A DNA stretch of 35,063 nucleotides from NCBI RefSeq assembly GCF_001673535.1, contig NZ_LZLY01000080.1:1-35063 (forward strand). Reading direction: 5' to 3'. A model generated the notes under the pieces. It searched no databases. It saw only the letters and a list, made by a program, of their open reading frames with translations, and had not been told where the DNA came from. Below are positions 17,170-24,437 of the stretch, piece after piece. The DNA is from Mycobacterium sp. 1081908.1. Its GTDB lineage: Bacteria > Actinomycetota > Actinomycetes > Mycobacteriales > Mycobacteriaceae. Position numbers and translations under genes: made by a program. Each line of letters starts with the position of its first letter. The first letter of the stretch is position 1.

Positions 17170-18045
17170 TCAAGTCGTCGCCGCGCCGTCGGTGGACGAG
17201 GCTGCCGCCGCCGCCTGGCGTCGGGCCTGCTCGGACGGCAGCACCTTGTCCTTGAAGACCGTCTGGATCAGCTCCTGCACGTCCCTGCTGATCGACGCCA
17301 GCGCGACGAGGTCGTTGGAGCTCTGCCAGTGCACCCGCATGCCCATCAGCTCCCAGGCCCGCTTCAGGTTGGCCTTGGTCGCCAGCAGCGTCGTCATCGG
17401 CGCCTGGGCGATGTGGCGGGCGATGGCGTCGGCCCGCGATTCCAGCTGGTCGCGCGGGACGACCTCGTTGACCAGGCCGACCTCCAGCGCCTTCTTCGCA
17501 TCGATGACCTCGGCGAGGTACAGGTAGTACGCGGCGCGCCGCCAGTTCATGAAAACCCATGGCTCGATTGAGCATTCGCCGGACGGCATGCCGAAGCCCT
17601 GCAGCGGCGGGTAGGAGAAGTACGCGTCCTCGGCGGCGATCACGATGTCGGTGGTCAGGCCGTAGTGCGTGCCGCCGCCGACGCAATAGCCGTGCACGGC
17701 CGCGATCGTCGGCTTGGAGAACTCCCACAGGTTCAGCACCGGCTTGACGAACAGGTCGGTCTGCGGCTTCCACGGCGTGCCCATGACCTTGGCGCCCTCG
17801 ACGAACGCCGGGTAGTCGACGGCGTTGTTGCCGATGGCGTGTCCGGAGCAGAAGCCCTTGCCGTTGGCCTTGAGGATCAGCACCTTGATGTCGTAGTCGC
17901 GGTCGGCGTCCAGAAGGGCGGCGTCGACTTCTTCGGCCAGCTTCTGGTCCTGGGCGTTGGCCTTCTCCGGCCAGTTGAGCGTGACTCGTGCGATCGGGCC
18001 TTCCTTTTCGTAGACGATTCTCTCGCGGGTCTCGTTGAGATCCAT
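17170..18045 (-). CDS. crotonase-superfamily protein lacking both hydratase glutamates
   Basis: The product has 291 residues. The crotonase landmarks are LILKANGKGFCSGHAIG (about 56-72) and IAAVHGYCVGGGTHYGL (about 114-130). By eye, the two catalytic glutamates of enoyl-CoA hydratase are replaced by Pro147 and Tyr173, so a hydrolase, lyase, isomerase or binding role is as likely as hydration. It resembles the gene at 11601-12431 throughout. The ATG at 18045 has AAAGGGA upstream and is preferred over a longer frame that runs back into the lipoyl gene. The Ala/Ser-rich tail (last 20 residues) is probably disordered. It lies directly downstream of the lipoyl-domain gene. Confidence 0.88.
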   Translation of the reverse strand: MDLNETRERIVYEKEGPIARVTLNWPEKANAQDQKLAEEVDAALLDADRDYDIKVLILKANGKGFCSGHAIGNNAVDYPAFVEGAKVMGTPWKPQTDLFVKPVLNLWEFSKPTIAAVHGYCVGGGTHYGLTTDIVIAAEDAYFSYPPLQGFGMPSGECSIEPWVFMNWRRAAYYLYLAEVIDAKKALEVGLVNEVVPRDQLESRADAIARHIAQAPMTTLLATKANLKRAWELMGMRVHWQSSNDLVALASISRDVQELIQTVFKDKVLPSEQARRQAAAAASSTDGAATT

Positions 18046-18062
18046 GTGTTTGCGTCCCTTTC

Positions 18063-18299
18063 TTATGGCGTAATGACGCCGATTTCGGCGCCGATGTCGT
18101 AGGTGGTCCCGACCTGTCCGGTCCACTGCACGATGCCCGAGGCACCAGCCTCGATTTCCTGCTCCACCTTCTCGGTGGCGATCACGTAGATCGGCGTGCC
18201 CTCCTCCACGCGTTCGCCGGCGTCGACGAGAAGGCCGGTGAGCTCGGCCTCCGAGACGGCCACCGACACCCGCGGAATGCGAATGACGAAGTCAGCCAT
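18063..18299 (-). CDS. free-standing lipoyl-domain protein (E2-like, no acyltransferase domain)
   Basis: The whole gene encodes 78 residues and is a single lipoyl/biotinyl domain. The two hairpins carry VDAGERVEEGTPIYVI and GASGIVQWTGQVGTTYDIG. The modified lysine is Lys44 in IATEKVEQEIEA; the TEKV context resembles the ETDKA of lipoyl domains, not the AMKM of biotinyl domains. A normal E2 would continue with an E1/E3-binding domain and a 220-residue catalytic core, but here a stop codon and the next gene follow. Its ATG lies inside the end of E1-beta (8-base overlap), so it is co-translated with E1 and should accept the acyl group from it. Confidence 0.88.
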   Translation of the reverse strand: MADFVIRIPRVSVAVSEAELTGLLVDAGERVEEGTPIYVIATEKVEQEIEAGASGIVQWTGQVGTTYDIGAEIGVITP

Positions 18300-19293
18300 G
18301 AACTTTGGCCCTGTCGAGGGTGCGCTGAGCCGCGGCGACGATTCGCCCCGGCGACGGGTACACCTGTGCCTCTAGCGCCGCGGCGGCCGGGTTGGGGACG
18401 AACCGGGCGGCGACGCGCTCGATGGGCGCGGCCAGCTCCCCGAACAACTCCGACTGCAGGGTGGCGGCGATTTCTGCCCCCGGGCCGGCGAATTGGACGG
18501 CGTCGTGCACCACCACGACTCTCCTTGTGCGGCGGACGGATTCGACGATGGTGTCGACGTCCAGCGGCACCAGCGTGCGCAAGTCGACGACCTCGGCGCT
18601 CGCGCCCTGGTCGGCCAGCGTGTCCGCCGCTGTGAGCGCGTCGTGCACGGGCCGCCCATAGGCGATCAGGGTCACGTCAGTGCCGGGCCGCTTGATGTCG
18701 GCCTGGCCGAGGGGTATCGAGAACCCGGGTTCGACGGGGACGGGCCCCTTCTTGCCCTGCAGCCGGATGGTCTCGATGAAGAGGCAGGGGTCCTCGTCGA
18801 AAATCGCCGACGTGAGAAGGCCTTTCCCGTCGCGCGGGGTGGACGGCACGATCACCTTCATGCCGGGGATGTGCATGAACCACGCCTCCAGGCTCTGCGA
18901 ATGCGTGGCGCCGGTGGCCAGCCCGGCGTAGACCTGGGTGCGAATGGTGATCGGCGCCGTCGTGCGCCCGGCCGTCATGAACCGCAGCTTGGCGGCGTTG
19001 TTGATCAGCTGGTCGGCCGCGATGCCGATGAAGTCCATGATCATGATCTCGGCCACCGGCAGCATCCCGTCGATCGCGGCACCGATCGCGGCGCCGACGA
19101 TCGCGGCCTCCGAGATGGGCGTGTCGAGGACCCGCTCGTGGCCGTACTTCGTCGACAGCCCCGCCGTCGGTCCCGAGGCGCCGGGATCGGCGATGTCCTC
19201 ACCGAGCAGGAACACCCGCTCGTCGGCCGCGAGCGCCTCGTCGAGCGCGAGGTTCAGCGCCTCGCGCATCGTCATCTCTTTTTCTTGCGTCAT
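18292..19293 (-). CDS. 2-oxoacid dehydrogenase E1 component, beta subunit
   Basis: The product has 333 residues, the standard size for E1-beta of pyruvate, acetoin or branched-chain 2-oxoacid dehydrogenases. Recognisable parts are MREALNLALDEALAADERVF, LGEDIAD, the DTPISEAAIVGAAIGAAIDG block near the cofactor, and the transketolase C-terminal domain (VTLIAYGRPVHDAL, then VEVVDLRTLVPLD-like text). With E1-alpha it forms the ThDP-dependent heterotetramer that decarboxylates a 2-oxoacid and reductively acylates lipoyl-lysine. The ATG at 19293 overlaps the E1-alpha stop by four bases (ATGA); the longer open frame upstream is a shadow of E1-alpha. Confidence 0.93.
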   Translation of the reverse strand: MTQEKEMTMREALNLALDEALAADERVFLLGEDIADPGASGPTAGLSTKYGHERVLDTPISEAAIVGAAIGAAIDGMLPVAEIMIMDFIGIAADQLINNAAKLRFMTAGRTTAPITIRTQVYAGLATGATHSQSLEAWFMHIPGMKVIVPSTPRDGKGLLTSAIFDEDPCLFIETIRLQGKKGPVPVEPGFSIPLGQADIKRPGTDVTLIAYGRPVHDALTAADTLADQGASAEVVDLRTLVPLDVDTIVESVRRTRRVVVVHDAVQFAGPGAEIAATLQSELFGELAAPIERVAARFVPNPAAAALEAQVYPSPGRIVAAAQRTLDRAKVHG

Positions 19294-20288
19294 ACCGGAT
19301 ACCTGATCGGGGTGGCGTACACGTCGCGGTCGAGTTCGTCGATCGAGGGCGGCTCCGCGCCCATGACCGTCGCCAGGGCGTCCTCCACCGTCGTCGACGC
19401 CTCCCGGTCGATGCGGTCGAGCTCGTCGGCGTCGCAGATGCCAGCTTCGGCGAGGTGGTTGCGAAACCGCGGCACCGGGTCGGCCGCCATCGCCGCGGCC
19501 AGTTGGTCCTTGGGGATGTAGGGCATCCGGTCGCCGAAGTAGTGGCCGCGGAAGCGAAAGGTCACGCACTCGATGAACGTGGGGCCCGCGCCGGCGCGGG
19601 CCCGCCCGAGCGCCTCGTCCAGGGCCGATTTCACCGCCAGCGGGTCGTTGCCGTCGACGCGCACCCCCGGCATGCCGTAGCCGGCCGCCCGCTGCGCGAC
19701 TTGCTCGAGCTTCATCGTGTCCGAGGTCGGCGTCATCTCGGCGAACAGGTTGTTCTGGCACACGAACACCAGCGGCAGGTCCCACAGCGCGGCCATGTTG
19801 GCGGCCTCGTGGAACGAGCCGGTGTTGGTGGCGCCGTCGCCGAAGCTGACCACCGTCACGCGGCCGAGGCCCTTGCGCCTGGCGGCCATCGCCAGCCCCA
19901 CGGCCACCGGCGGCCCGGCGCCCACGATCCCGGTCGAGAGCATCACTCCCTTGTCAGGGTTGGCGATGTGCATGGTGCCGCCCTTGCCGCGGCTTGCGCC
20001 GACGGTGCGCCCCATCATCTCCCCGTAGATCTCCTCGAGCGGGACGCCCTTACCGATCAGGTCGTGCAGCCCACGGTATGTCGTCACCAACTGGTCGTCG
20101 GCCCGCAGCGACACCCCCATCGCGGCGGCGATGGCCTCCTGGCCGCGCGACGGCCAGTACACGCACATGAACTCGCCGGTGCCGATGCCCTTGGAAAGCC
20201 GGTCGTCGGCCGCCTTCATCAGGACCATGAGTTCGTAGAGGCGGCGTTCGACGTCCCCATTCCCCCCAATTCCGTTGCCGGGCAGCAT
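19290..20288 (-). CDS. 2-oxoacid dehydrogenase E1 component, alpha subunit
   Basis: The product has 332 residues. The ThDP/Mg motif runs from GDGATNTGSFHEAANM (residues 150-165) to the closing NN at 179-180 (VCQNN). YRGLHDLIGKG and GRTVGASRGKGGTMHI are the cofactor and phosphorylation-loop regions of PdhA/AcoA-type subunits. RFRGHYFGD is the conserved C-terminal element. The best family match by eye is the acetoin/pyruvate dehydrogenase alpha group; the actual oxoacid is unknown. The gene starts one base after the SDR stop and is coupled to E1-beta, giving an SDR-E1alpha-E1beta-lipoyl block. Confidence 0.93.
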   Translation of the reverse strand: MLPGNGIGGNGDVERRLYELMVLMKAADDRLSKGIGTGEFMCVYWPSRGQEAIAAAMGVSLRADDQLVTTYRGLHDLIGKGVPLEEIYGEMMGRTVGASRGKGGTMHIANPDKGVMLSTGIVGAGPPVAVGLAMAARRKGLGRVTVVSFGDGATNTGSFHEAANMAALWDLPLVFVCQNNLFAEMTPTSDTMKLEQVAQRAAGYGMPGVRVDGNDPLAVKSALDEALGRARAGAGPTFIECVTFRFRGHYFGDRMPYIPKDQLAAAMAADPVPRFRNHLAEAGICDADELDRIDREASTTVEDALATVMGAEPPSIDELDRDVYATPIRYPV

Positions 20289-20289
20289 C

Positions 20290-21156
20290 TCAACCGCCCG
20301 ACCACGGCTTGACCTTGAGGAAGCCGCCCCCGTCGACGCGGAGCTGCTGGCCCGTGACGTAGCGGGCGGCGTCGGAGGCCAGGAACAGCACGGCCTCGCT
20401 GATGTCCTCGGGTTCGACGTAGGGGATGGGCATCGCCTGGACCACGGGGAACACGGGTTCGGCGTCCTCGCGCTTGGGTTCGGACAGGTCCGGCCGGAAC
20501 GCGCGGTACATCGGTGCGCTGTGCAGCATGTCGGTGTTCACATTCGTCGGATGCACCGCGTTCATCCGGATGCTGAAGGGCGCGAGCGCCAGGGCGAAGT
20601 CGTGAACATAGTGCGCGGCAGCCAGTTTCGCGAAGGCATACCCGGCCCCGCCCGGGCCTCCGGACACGCCGCCTCCGGTGTTCAGTGACGACATGAACGC
20701 CGCGTTGGACCCGATCACGATGATCGACGCCCCGCTCTGTAGGTGTTTGAGGCTGGCGTGTACCAGGTTGAGCACCCCGAGCAGGTCGACGTCGACGGCG
20801 TCGGCGAACGCCTGGGGCGGCAGGCCCGCGGTGAGCGGGCAGATGCCGGCGTTGGCCACCACGATGTCGAGACGGCCGAACTCGGCCACGCCCTGATCGA
20901 TCGCGGCGGCCAGGGCCGCCCGGTCGCGCACGTCCGCGATCGCCGTGGACGCGCGCTGCCCCTCCTTCTCGACCAGCCGCGCCGTCTCGTCGAGATCCTC
21001 CGGCCGGGCCAGCGGGTACTCGTTGGTTTCGATGTCCGCGCAGATGTCCACCGCGATGATGTCGGCGCCCTCCGCGGCCAAAAGCCGCGCGTGCGAACGT
21101 CCCTGCCCCCGCGCGGCCCCGCTGATCAAGGCCACCTTGCCCGTCACCCTGCCCAT
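20290..21156 (-). CDS. SDR-family oxidoreductase, mycofactocin-coupled type
   Basis: The product has 288 residues. GKVALISGAARGQGRSHA (GxxxGxG at 13-19) and the following IIAVDIC are the nucleotide-binding start. The NAG motif is at 102-104, and the catalytic residues are Ser150 with Tyr173-x3-Lys177 (GYAFAK). The GAARGQGRSHA...AVDIC form is typical of actinobacterial SDRs that keep NAD tightly bound and work with the peptide cofactor mycofactocin; that assignment rests on sequence style alone. AAAGGACGGG precedes the ATG at 21156. It is the first gene of the operon and probably oxidises a hydroxyl to a ketone in the pathway. Confidence 0.88.
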   Translation of the reverse strand: MGRVTGKVALISGAARGQGRSHARLLAAEGADIIAVDICADIETNEYPLARPEDLDETARLVEKEGQRASTAIADVRDRAALAAAIDQGVAEFGRLDIVVANAGICPLTAGLPPQAFADAVDVDLLGVLNLVHASLKHLQSGASIIVIGSNAAFMSSLNTGGGVSGGPGGAGYAFAKLAAAHYVHDFALALAPFSIRMNAVHPTNVNTDMLHSAPMYRAFRPDLSEPKREDAEPVFPVVQAMPIPYVEPEDISEAVLFLASDAARYVTGQQLRVDGGGFLKVKPWSGG

Positions 21157-21365
21157 ATCCCGTCCTTTGCCGCGGCGCCTAAACCGGCGACCCTCGTTGG
21201 GGCCCAAAGCCATTCGTTACGCAAGAGGAACCACGGCGCGCGCTCAGCGCATCGGGGAGCGGGATCGGGCCGATGGTCGGCCCCATCGCGTCTCTTCCAC
21301 GAAAACCGCGCGTGGCCGCAGCCGGGCTGTCGATATCCCTTAGAGTAGCTAGAATACTTAAAATA
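21157..21365. promoter_or_regulatory. divergent promoter region between the catabolic operon and the CoA-transferase gene
   Basis: This non-coding stretch of about 209 bases separates the SDR operon from the CoA-transferase gene. Its right end is unusually AT-rich for this genome. TAGAAT (21350-21355) is a good -10 element for the plus strand. The same bases read TATTCT on the minus strand and could serve the operon in the other direction. I looked for the KstR (AACNNGTT core) and KstR2 (CAAG...CTTG core) operators and saw no convincing match in this stretch. Confidence 0.4.
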
Positions 21366-21383
21366 GCAAGAAAGGCGGCTTGC
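21366..21383 (+). promoter_or_regulatory. hairpin enclosing the ribosome-binding site of the CoA-transferase gene
   Basis: GCAAG and CTTGC arms (5 bp) flank the 8-base loop AAAGGCGG, which is the only purine-rich ribosome site before the TTG start at 21385. If the stem forms, the site is presented in a loop right beside a weak start codon, which would lower translation. A coincidental 5-bp inverted repeat cannot be excluded. Confidence 0.35.
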
Positions 21384-21384
21384 C

Positions 21385-22605
21385 TTGTCGGGTGTCCTCC
21401 AAGGTGTCCGAATCGTGGAGCTGGCGTCGTGGACCTACGTGCCGTCGGCGGGGGCGGCCCTGTCGGACTGGGGCGCCGACGTGATCAAGGTGGAGGGCGT
21501 GGCCACGGGGGACCCCGGACGGGCGCTGGTGGTCGGCGGGTTCACCCGCGAAGCGGCCCGCCCGGACGCCGACTTCATCCTCGAGTTGGGCAATCGCGGC
21601 AAGCGCAGCATCGCCATCGACATCAAGTCCGAGATGGGCCGCGAGCTGTTCGGCCGCTTGCTGGCCAGCGCGGATGTCTTCCTGACCAACTGGCTGCCCG
21701 GCGCGCTCGAGCGGGCCCGGCTCACCGTCGAGGACATCCGCGGGTTCAACCCGAAGATCATCATCGCGCGGGGCACCGGGCTCGGGGTTCGGGGTCCGGA
21801 CCGGGATCGCGGCGGGTTCGACGCCGCCACCTATCTGGCGCGCGGCGGGGTGGCGTACACGCTCACGCCGTTCGGCACCGACACGCCGGCGGTCCAGGGC
21901 CCGGGGTTCGGCGACCTGCAGGGCGGCGCGACCCTGGCCGGCGGGGTGTGCGCCGCGCTGTTTCACCGGGAACGCACCGGCGAACCGACGATCGTGGATT
22001 CTTCGCTGCTGGCACAGGCCATGTGGGCGATCGCGCCGTCGATCTCGGCGGCCGATTTCTTCGACATCGACGGCATTCCGGGCGCCCCGCCCGGGCTGGC
22101 CATCAATCCCCTGGTGAACCGGTACAAGACCAAGGACGGCAGGTGGATTCAGCTGGTCTTCCTGCAGCCCGACAAATTCTGGGCCGGCTTCTGTGCACGC
22201 ATGGGCCTGGGCGAGCTGGCCACCGACGAGCGGTTCGTGCCGTCGAGCAACCTGATCGCCAACGCGGCCGCGGCGACCGAGATCTTCGCGGACGCGTTCG
22301 CCCGCAACGACCTTGCGCACTGGCGAAAGGTGCTCGCGGACGAACCCGGGGTGTGGGGCGCCCTCGCGACACCGCGCGAGACCCTGAACGACCCGCAGGT
22401 CGAACCCAACGGATACGTGGTCACCAACGTCGACGACCACGGGGAGAAATACCGGATCGTCGCGGCGCCCGTGCAATTCGACGAGACCCCGCCGTCGCCC
22501 GCCCGCGCCCCGGAACACGGGCAGCACACCGAAGAGATCCTGCTCGAGCTCGACGTCGACTGGGACGACATCGCCAGGGCGAAGGACGTCGGGGCCATCC
22601 TCTGA
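21385..22605 (+). CDS. class III (CaiB/BaiF-family) CoA transferase
   Basis: The product has 406 residues from a TTG start with AAAGG ahead of it. It opens with VRIVELASWTYVPSAGAALS and ADVIKVEG, as family III CoA transferases do. It continues with ELGNRGKRSIAIDIKSE, FLTNWLPGALERARL and the GPGFGDLQGG segment carrying the likely catalytic Asp177. Family members move CoA between carboxylic acids through an enzyme-bound anhydride. It is divergent from the catabolic operon and shares its promoter region, so it probably recycles CoA within that pathway alongside the acyl-CoA synthetase. Confidence 0.9.
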   Translation: MSGVLQGVRIVELASWTYVPSAGAALSDWGADVIKVEGVATGDPGRALVVGGFTREAARPDADFILELGNRGKRSIAIDIKSEMGRELFGRLLASADVFLTNWLPGALERARLTVEDIRGFNPKIIIARGTGLGVRGPDRDRGGFDAATYLARGGVAYTLTPFGTDTPAVQGPGFGDLQGGATLAGGVCAALFHRERTGEPTIVDSSLLAQAMWAIAPSISAADFFDIDGIPGAPPGLAINPLVNRYKTKDGRWIQLVFLQPDKFWAGFCARMGLGELATDERFVPSSNLIANAAAATEIFADAFARNDLAHWRKVLADEPGVWGALATPRETLNDPQVEPNGYVVTNVDDHGEKYRIVAAPVQFDETPPSPARAPEHGQHTEEILLELDVDWDDIARAKDVGAIL

Positions 22606-22617
22606 GGCCCCACGCCG

Positions 22618-22888
22618 TCACCGGGCCGCGGCGGCCTTGCGGGTGGCGATCTTGGCGCGCACCGCGTCCATGTCCAGCGACTTCACCCGGGTGATGAGGT
22701 CCTGCAGGGCGGCCGGTGGCAGGGCGCCGGGCTGGCTGTAGACCATGGGACTGCGCCGATCGGTCGTAAATGGGCGCGAACGCCCGGCAGGGCGCACAGT
22801 AGCCGGCCCAAAAATCAACCAGCACAAGCGGGTTGTCGCGAATCGTCGACTCGAATGTCTCGTAGGAGAGGTTGGCCGTCGCCATCAT
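22618..22888 (-). pseudogene. thioredoxin pseudogene with internal deletion and frameshift
   Basis: The first 45 or so codons read as a normal thioredoxin N-terminus: YETFESTI, then LVLVDFWAGYCAPCRAFAPI with a CAPC active site, after a good AAAGGA ribosome site. After DRSAQS the frame breaks. In the next frame the usual C-terminal end resumes (VYSQPGALPPAALQDLITRV, then SLDMDAVRAK). Compared with mycobacterial thioredoxins about 40 residues are missing, including the cis-proline strand, so the product cannot fold as thioredoxin. The join lies near 22746-22750. It is divergent from the CsoR/CstR-type regulator, which presumably once controlled it. Confidence 0.85.
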
Positions 22889-22925
22889 GAATTCCTTTCG
22901 GTTCTGCGCCGAGGGATGACAACTC

Positions 22926-22941
22926 ATACCCGGTGGGGTAT
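22926..22941. promoter_or_regulatory. CsoR/CstR-type operator 1
   Basis: This is a perfect palindrome, ATACCC-GGTG-GGGTAT. Short AT ends around C and G tracts separated by 4 bases are the known operator style of the CsoR/RcnR/CstR family. It abuts a TATATT that could be a -10 element, 78 bases before the regulator's start, between the regulator and the divergent thioredoxin pseudogene. Confidence 0.75.
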
Positions 22942-22960
22942 ATTCTGGATCGACCGATTG

Positions 22961-23288
<328 letters not shown>

Positions 23289-23317
23289 GGGCACCGGGGC
23301 ACGAACGGAAGGGAATC

Positions 23318-23740
23318 ATGATGGATATCGCGATTGCGACGCCGATGCGCACCTCATTCGAGGACGCGGTCGCGCGTACCCGCGAGGCGCTCGCGGAGCA
23401 GGGCTTTGGCGTGCTGACCGAGATCGACGTGAAGGCCACGATGAAGGCCAAGCTCGGCCGCGACATGGAGGACTACCTGATCCTCGGCGCGTGCAACCCG
23501 CCGCTGGCGCATCGCGCCGTGGAGGCCAATCGCCAGATCGGCCTGCTGCTGCCGTGCAACGTCGTCGTGCGCGCCGACCCGCAGGACGCCGCGACAGTGC
23601 TCGTCGAGGCGATGAACCCGGGACTGCTGGTCGAGGTGACCGGCGAGCCGGAATTGCGCCCAGTCGCCGAAGAGGTCGGGGACAGGCTGCGCGCGGCGAT
23701 CGGGTCCCTTAAGGCTGGTTCGCCGGTCAGCGCCGAGTAG
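23318..23740 (+). CDS. DUF302-domain protein
   Basis: The product has 140 residues (139 if the second of two adjacent ATGs is used). It contains the DUF302 pattern: EALAEQGFGVLTEIDVKATM, KLGRDMEDYLILGACNPPLA, GLLLPCNVVVRAD, and MNPGLLVEVTGEP towards the C-terminus. Cysteines in GACNPP and LLPCNV are the conserved positions of the family, often found next to thioredoxin, rhodanese or CsoR-like genes. Biochemical function is not established. GGAAGGG lies upstream. It starts 29 bases after the regulator's stop and is probably in its operon. Confidence 0.85.
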   Translation: MMDIAIATPMRTSFEDAVARTREALAEQGFGVLTEIDVKATMKAKLGRDMEDYLILGACNPPLAHRAVEANRQIGLLLPCNVVVRADPQDAATVLVEAMNPGLLVEVTGEPELRPVAEEVGDRLRAAIGSLKAGSPVSAE

Positions 23741-23746
23741 GCCGAC

Positions 23747-24021
23747 ATGTCAGACCAGCATCACCACGAGGTCCTGCAGGAATTGCTGCCTCAGCACCGC
23801 GAGCTGCGCAAGCAAATCCCGGACGTGTACAAGGGATTCGCGGCCCTGAGCGGGGCGGCCCTGACCGACGGGGCGCTGAGCCGCAAGGTAAAGGAGCTCA
23901 TGGCGTTGGCGATCGGGCCATCGGCGTCACCTTCCTGATGCATGGCGGGCCGGCCACCATTTACGGTGCCCGCGCTTACACGGCCTTCTGCGAATTCGCC
24001 GACGCGGAACCGGGGGAATAG
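23747..24021 (+). pseudogene. carboxymuconolactone decarboxylase/AhpD-like pseudogene with internal deletion
   Basis: The N-terminal 57 codons match a CMD/AhpD-like protein (LPQHRELRKQIPDVYKGFAA, then LSRKVKELMALAIG). The frame then shifts to a short nonsense tail ending at 23938. In another frame the normal C-terminal end follows at once (IGVTFLMHGGPATIYGARAY, then TAFCEFADAEPGE, stop at 24019-24021). The central helices carrying the redox CxxC and histidine of AhpD-like proteins are missing, roughly 30 residues by comparison with the family. ATCGG occurs on both sides of the join near 23918, consistent with a microhomology deletion. It was probably last in the regulator-DUF302 operon. Confidence 0.85.
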
Positions 24022-24066
24022 CCCGAACGGTTCCGTCGGGCTCTCCGGGGCATGTGCCCTGCGGCG

Positions 24067-24094
24067 GATTTGATAGCGCCGGCGATATCAAATC
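24067..24094. repeat. 28-bp near-perfect palindrome
   Basis: GATTTGATA and TATCAAATC are perfect 9-bp arms around GCGCCGGCGA, which itself almost completes the dyad. It is clearly more AT-rich than its surroundings. It lies between the CMD-like pseudogene and a gene remnant. It could be an operator, a terminator stem or an integration scar; nothing in the sequence decides. Confidence 0.5.
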
Positions 24095-24119
24095 CACGCG
24101 TCACCGCACTTCCCGGCCG

Positions 24120-24248
24120 ATGGGATCGGCGCCGGTCGACAAGTGCGCCCTGGGCATCGACGTCGACACCACCGCGATACCGGACTACGACGTCTGCCAC
24201 GACGCCTTGGTGGCCGGCTTCGACGAAGTGCTGGCTCTCGCAGGCTGA
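24120..24248 (+). pseudogene. 43-codon remnant of an unidentified gene
   Basis: This frame has strong GC bias at third positions and ends at a TGA. It encodes VDKCALGIDVDTTAIPDYDV followed by CHDALVAGFDEVLALAG. No ribosome site precedes it, and the start has no recognisable N-terminal domain, so it reads as the 3' end of a lost gene. I do not recognise the family. It continues the pattern of decay seen in the neighbouring thioredoxin and CMD-like genes. Outside this remnant and the two dyads, 24022-24437 holds nothing I can identify. Confidence 0.4.
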
Positions 24249-24337
24249 TTCGCGCGATCCCGGATCGGTCACAAGCGCGTATCGATTGCAGCGGTGCTCT
24301 GGCACATCGCGTTGCGATCAACAAATCATGGCATAGG

Positions 24338-24360
24338 GCGCCTTTGAGGGGACAAGGCGC
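24338..24360 (+). promoter_or_regulatory. hairpin in the leader of the ANTAR gene
   Basis: Perfect 7-bp arms GCGCCTT and AAGGCGC enclose a 9-base loop, about 78 bases upstream of the ANTAR-protein start. ANTAR proteins bind paired RNA hairpins with six-base loops. This single hairpin does not fit that model closely, but its position in the leader makes it worth noting. Confidence 0.35.
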
Positions 24361-24437
24361 GACGATGCGTACCGCACGGGCTCTTTGCCGCCATGCGTGG
24401 CGGATTCCGTTCGGGCGCAACAGGAGGTATCGACAGC

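Noticed and set aside
18063..18299. biotin carboxyl carrier domain
   Set aside because: The modified lysine is in TEKV, not the AMKM of biotinyl domains, and the gene is co-translated with E1 subunits.
21157..21384. KstR or KstR2 operator in the divergent promoter of the catabolic island
   Set aside because: I searched by eye for AACNNGTT and CAAG...CTTG cores with the right spacing. The only GCAAG/CTTGC pair has an 8-base spacer and encloses the ribosome site, so it is better explained as a hairpin.
24338..24360. canonical ANTAR target RNA
   Set aside because: The known target is two neighbouring hairpins with six-base loops with conserved A1 and G4; only one hairpin with a 9-base loop is present.
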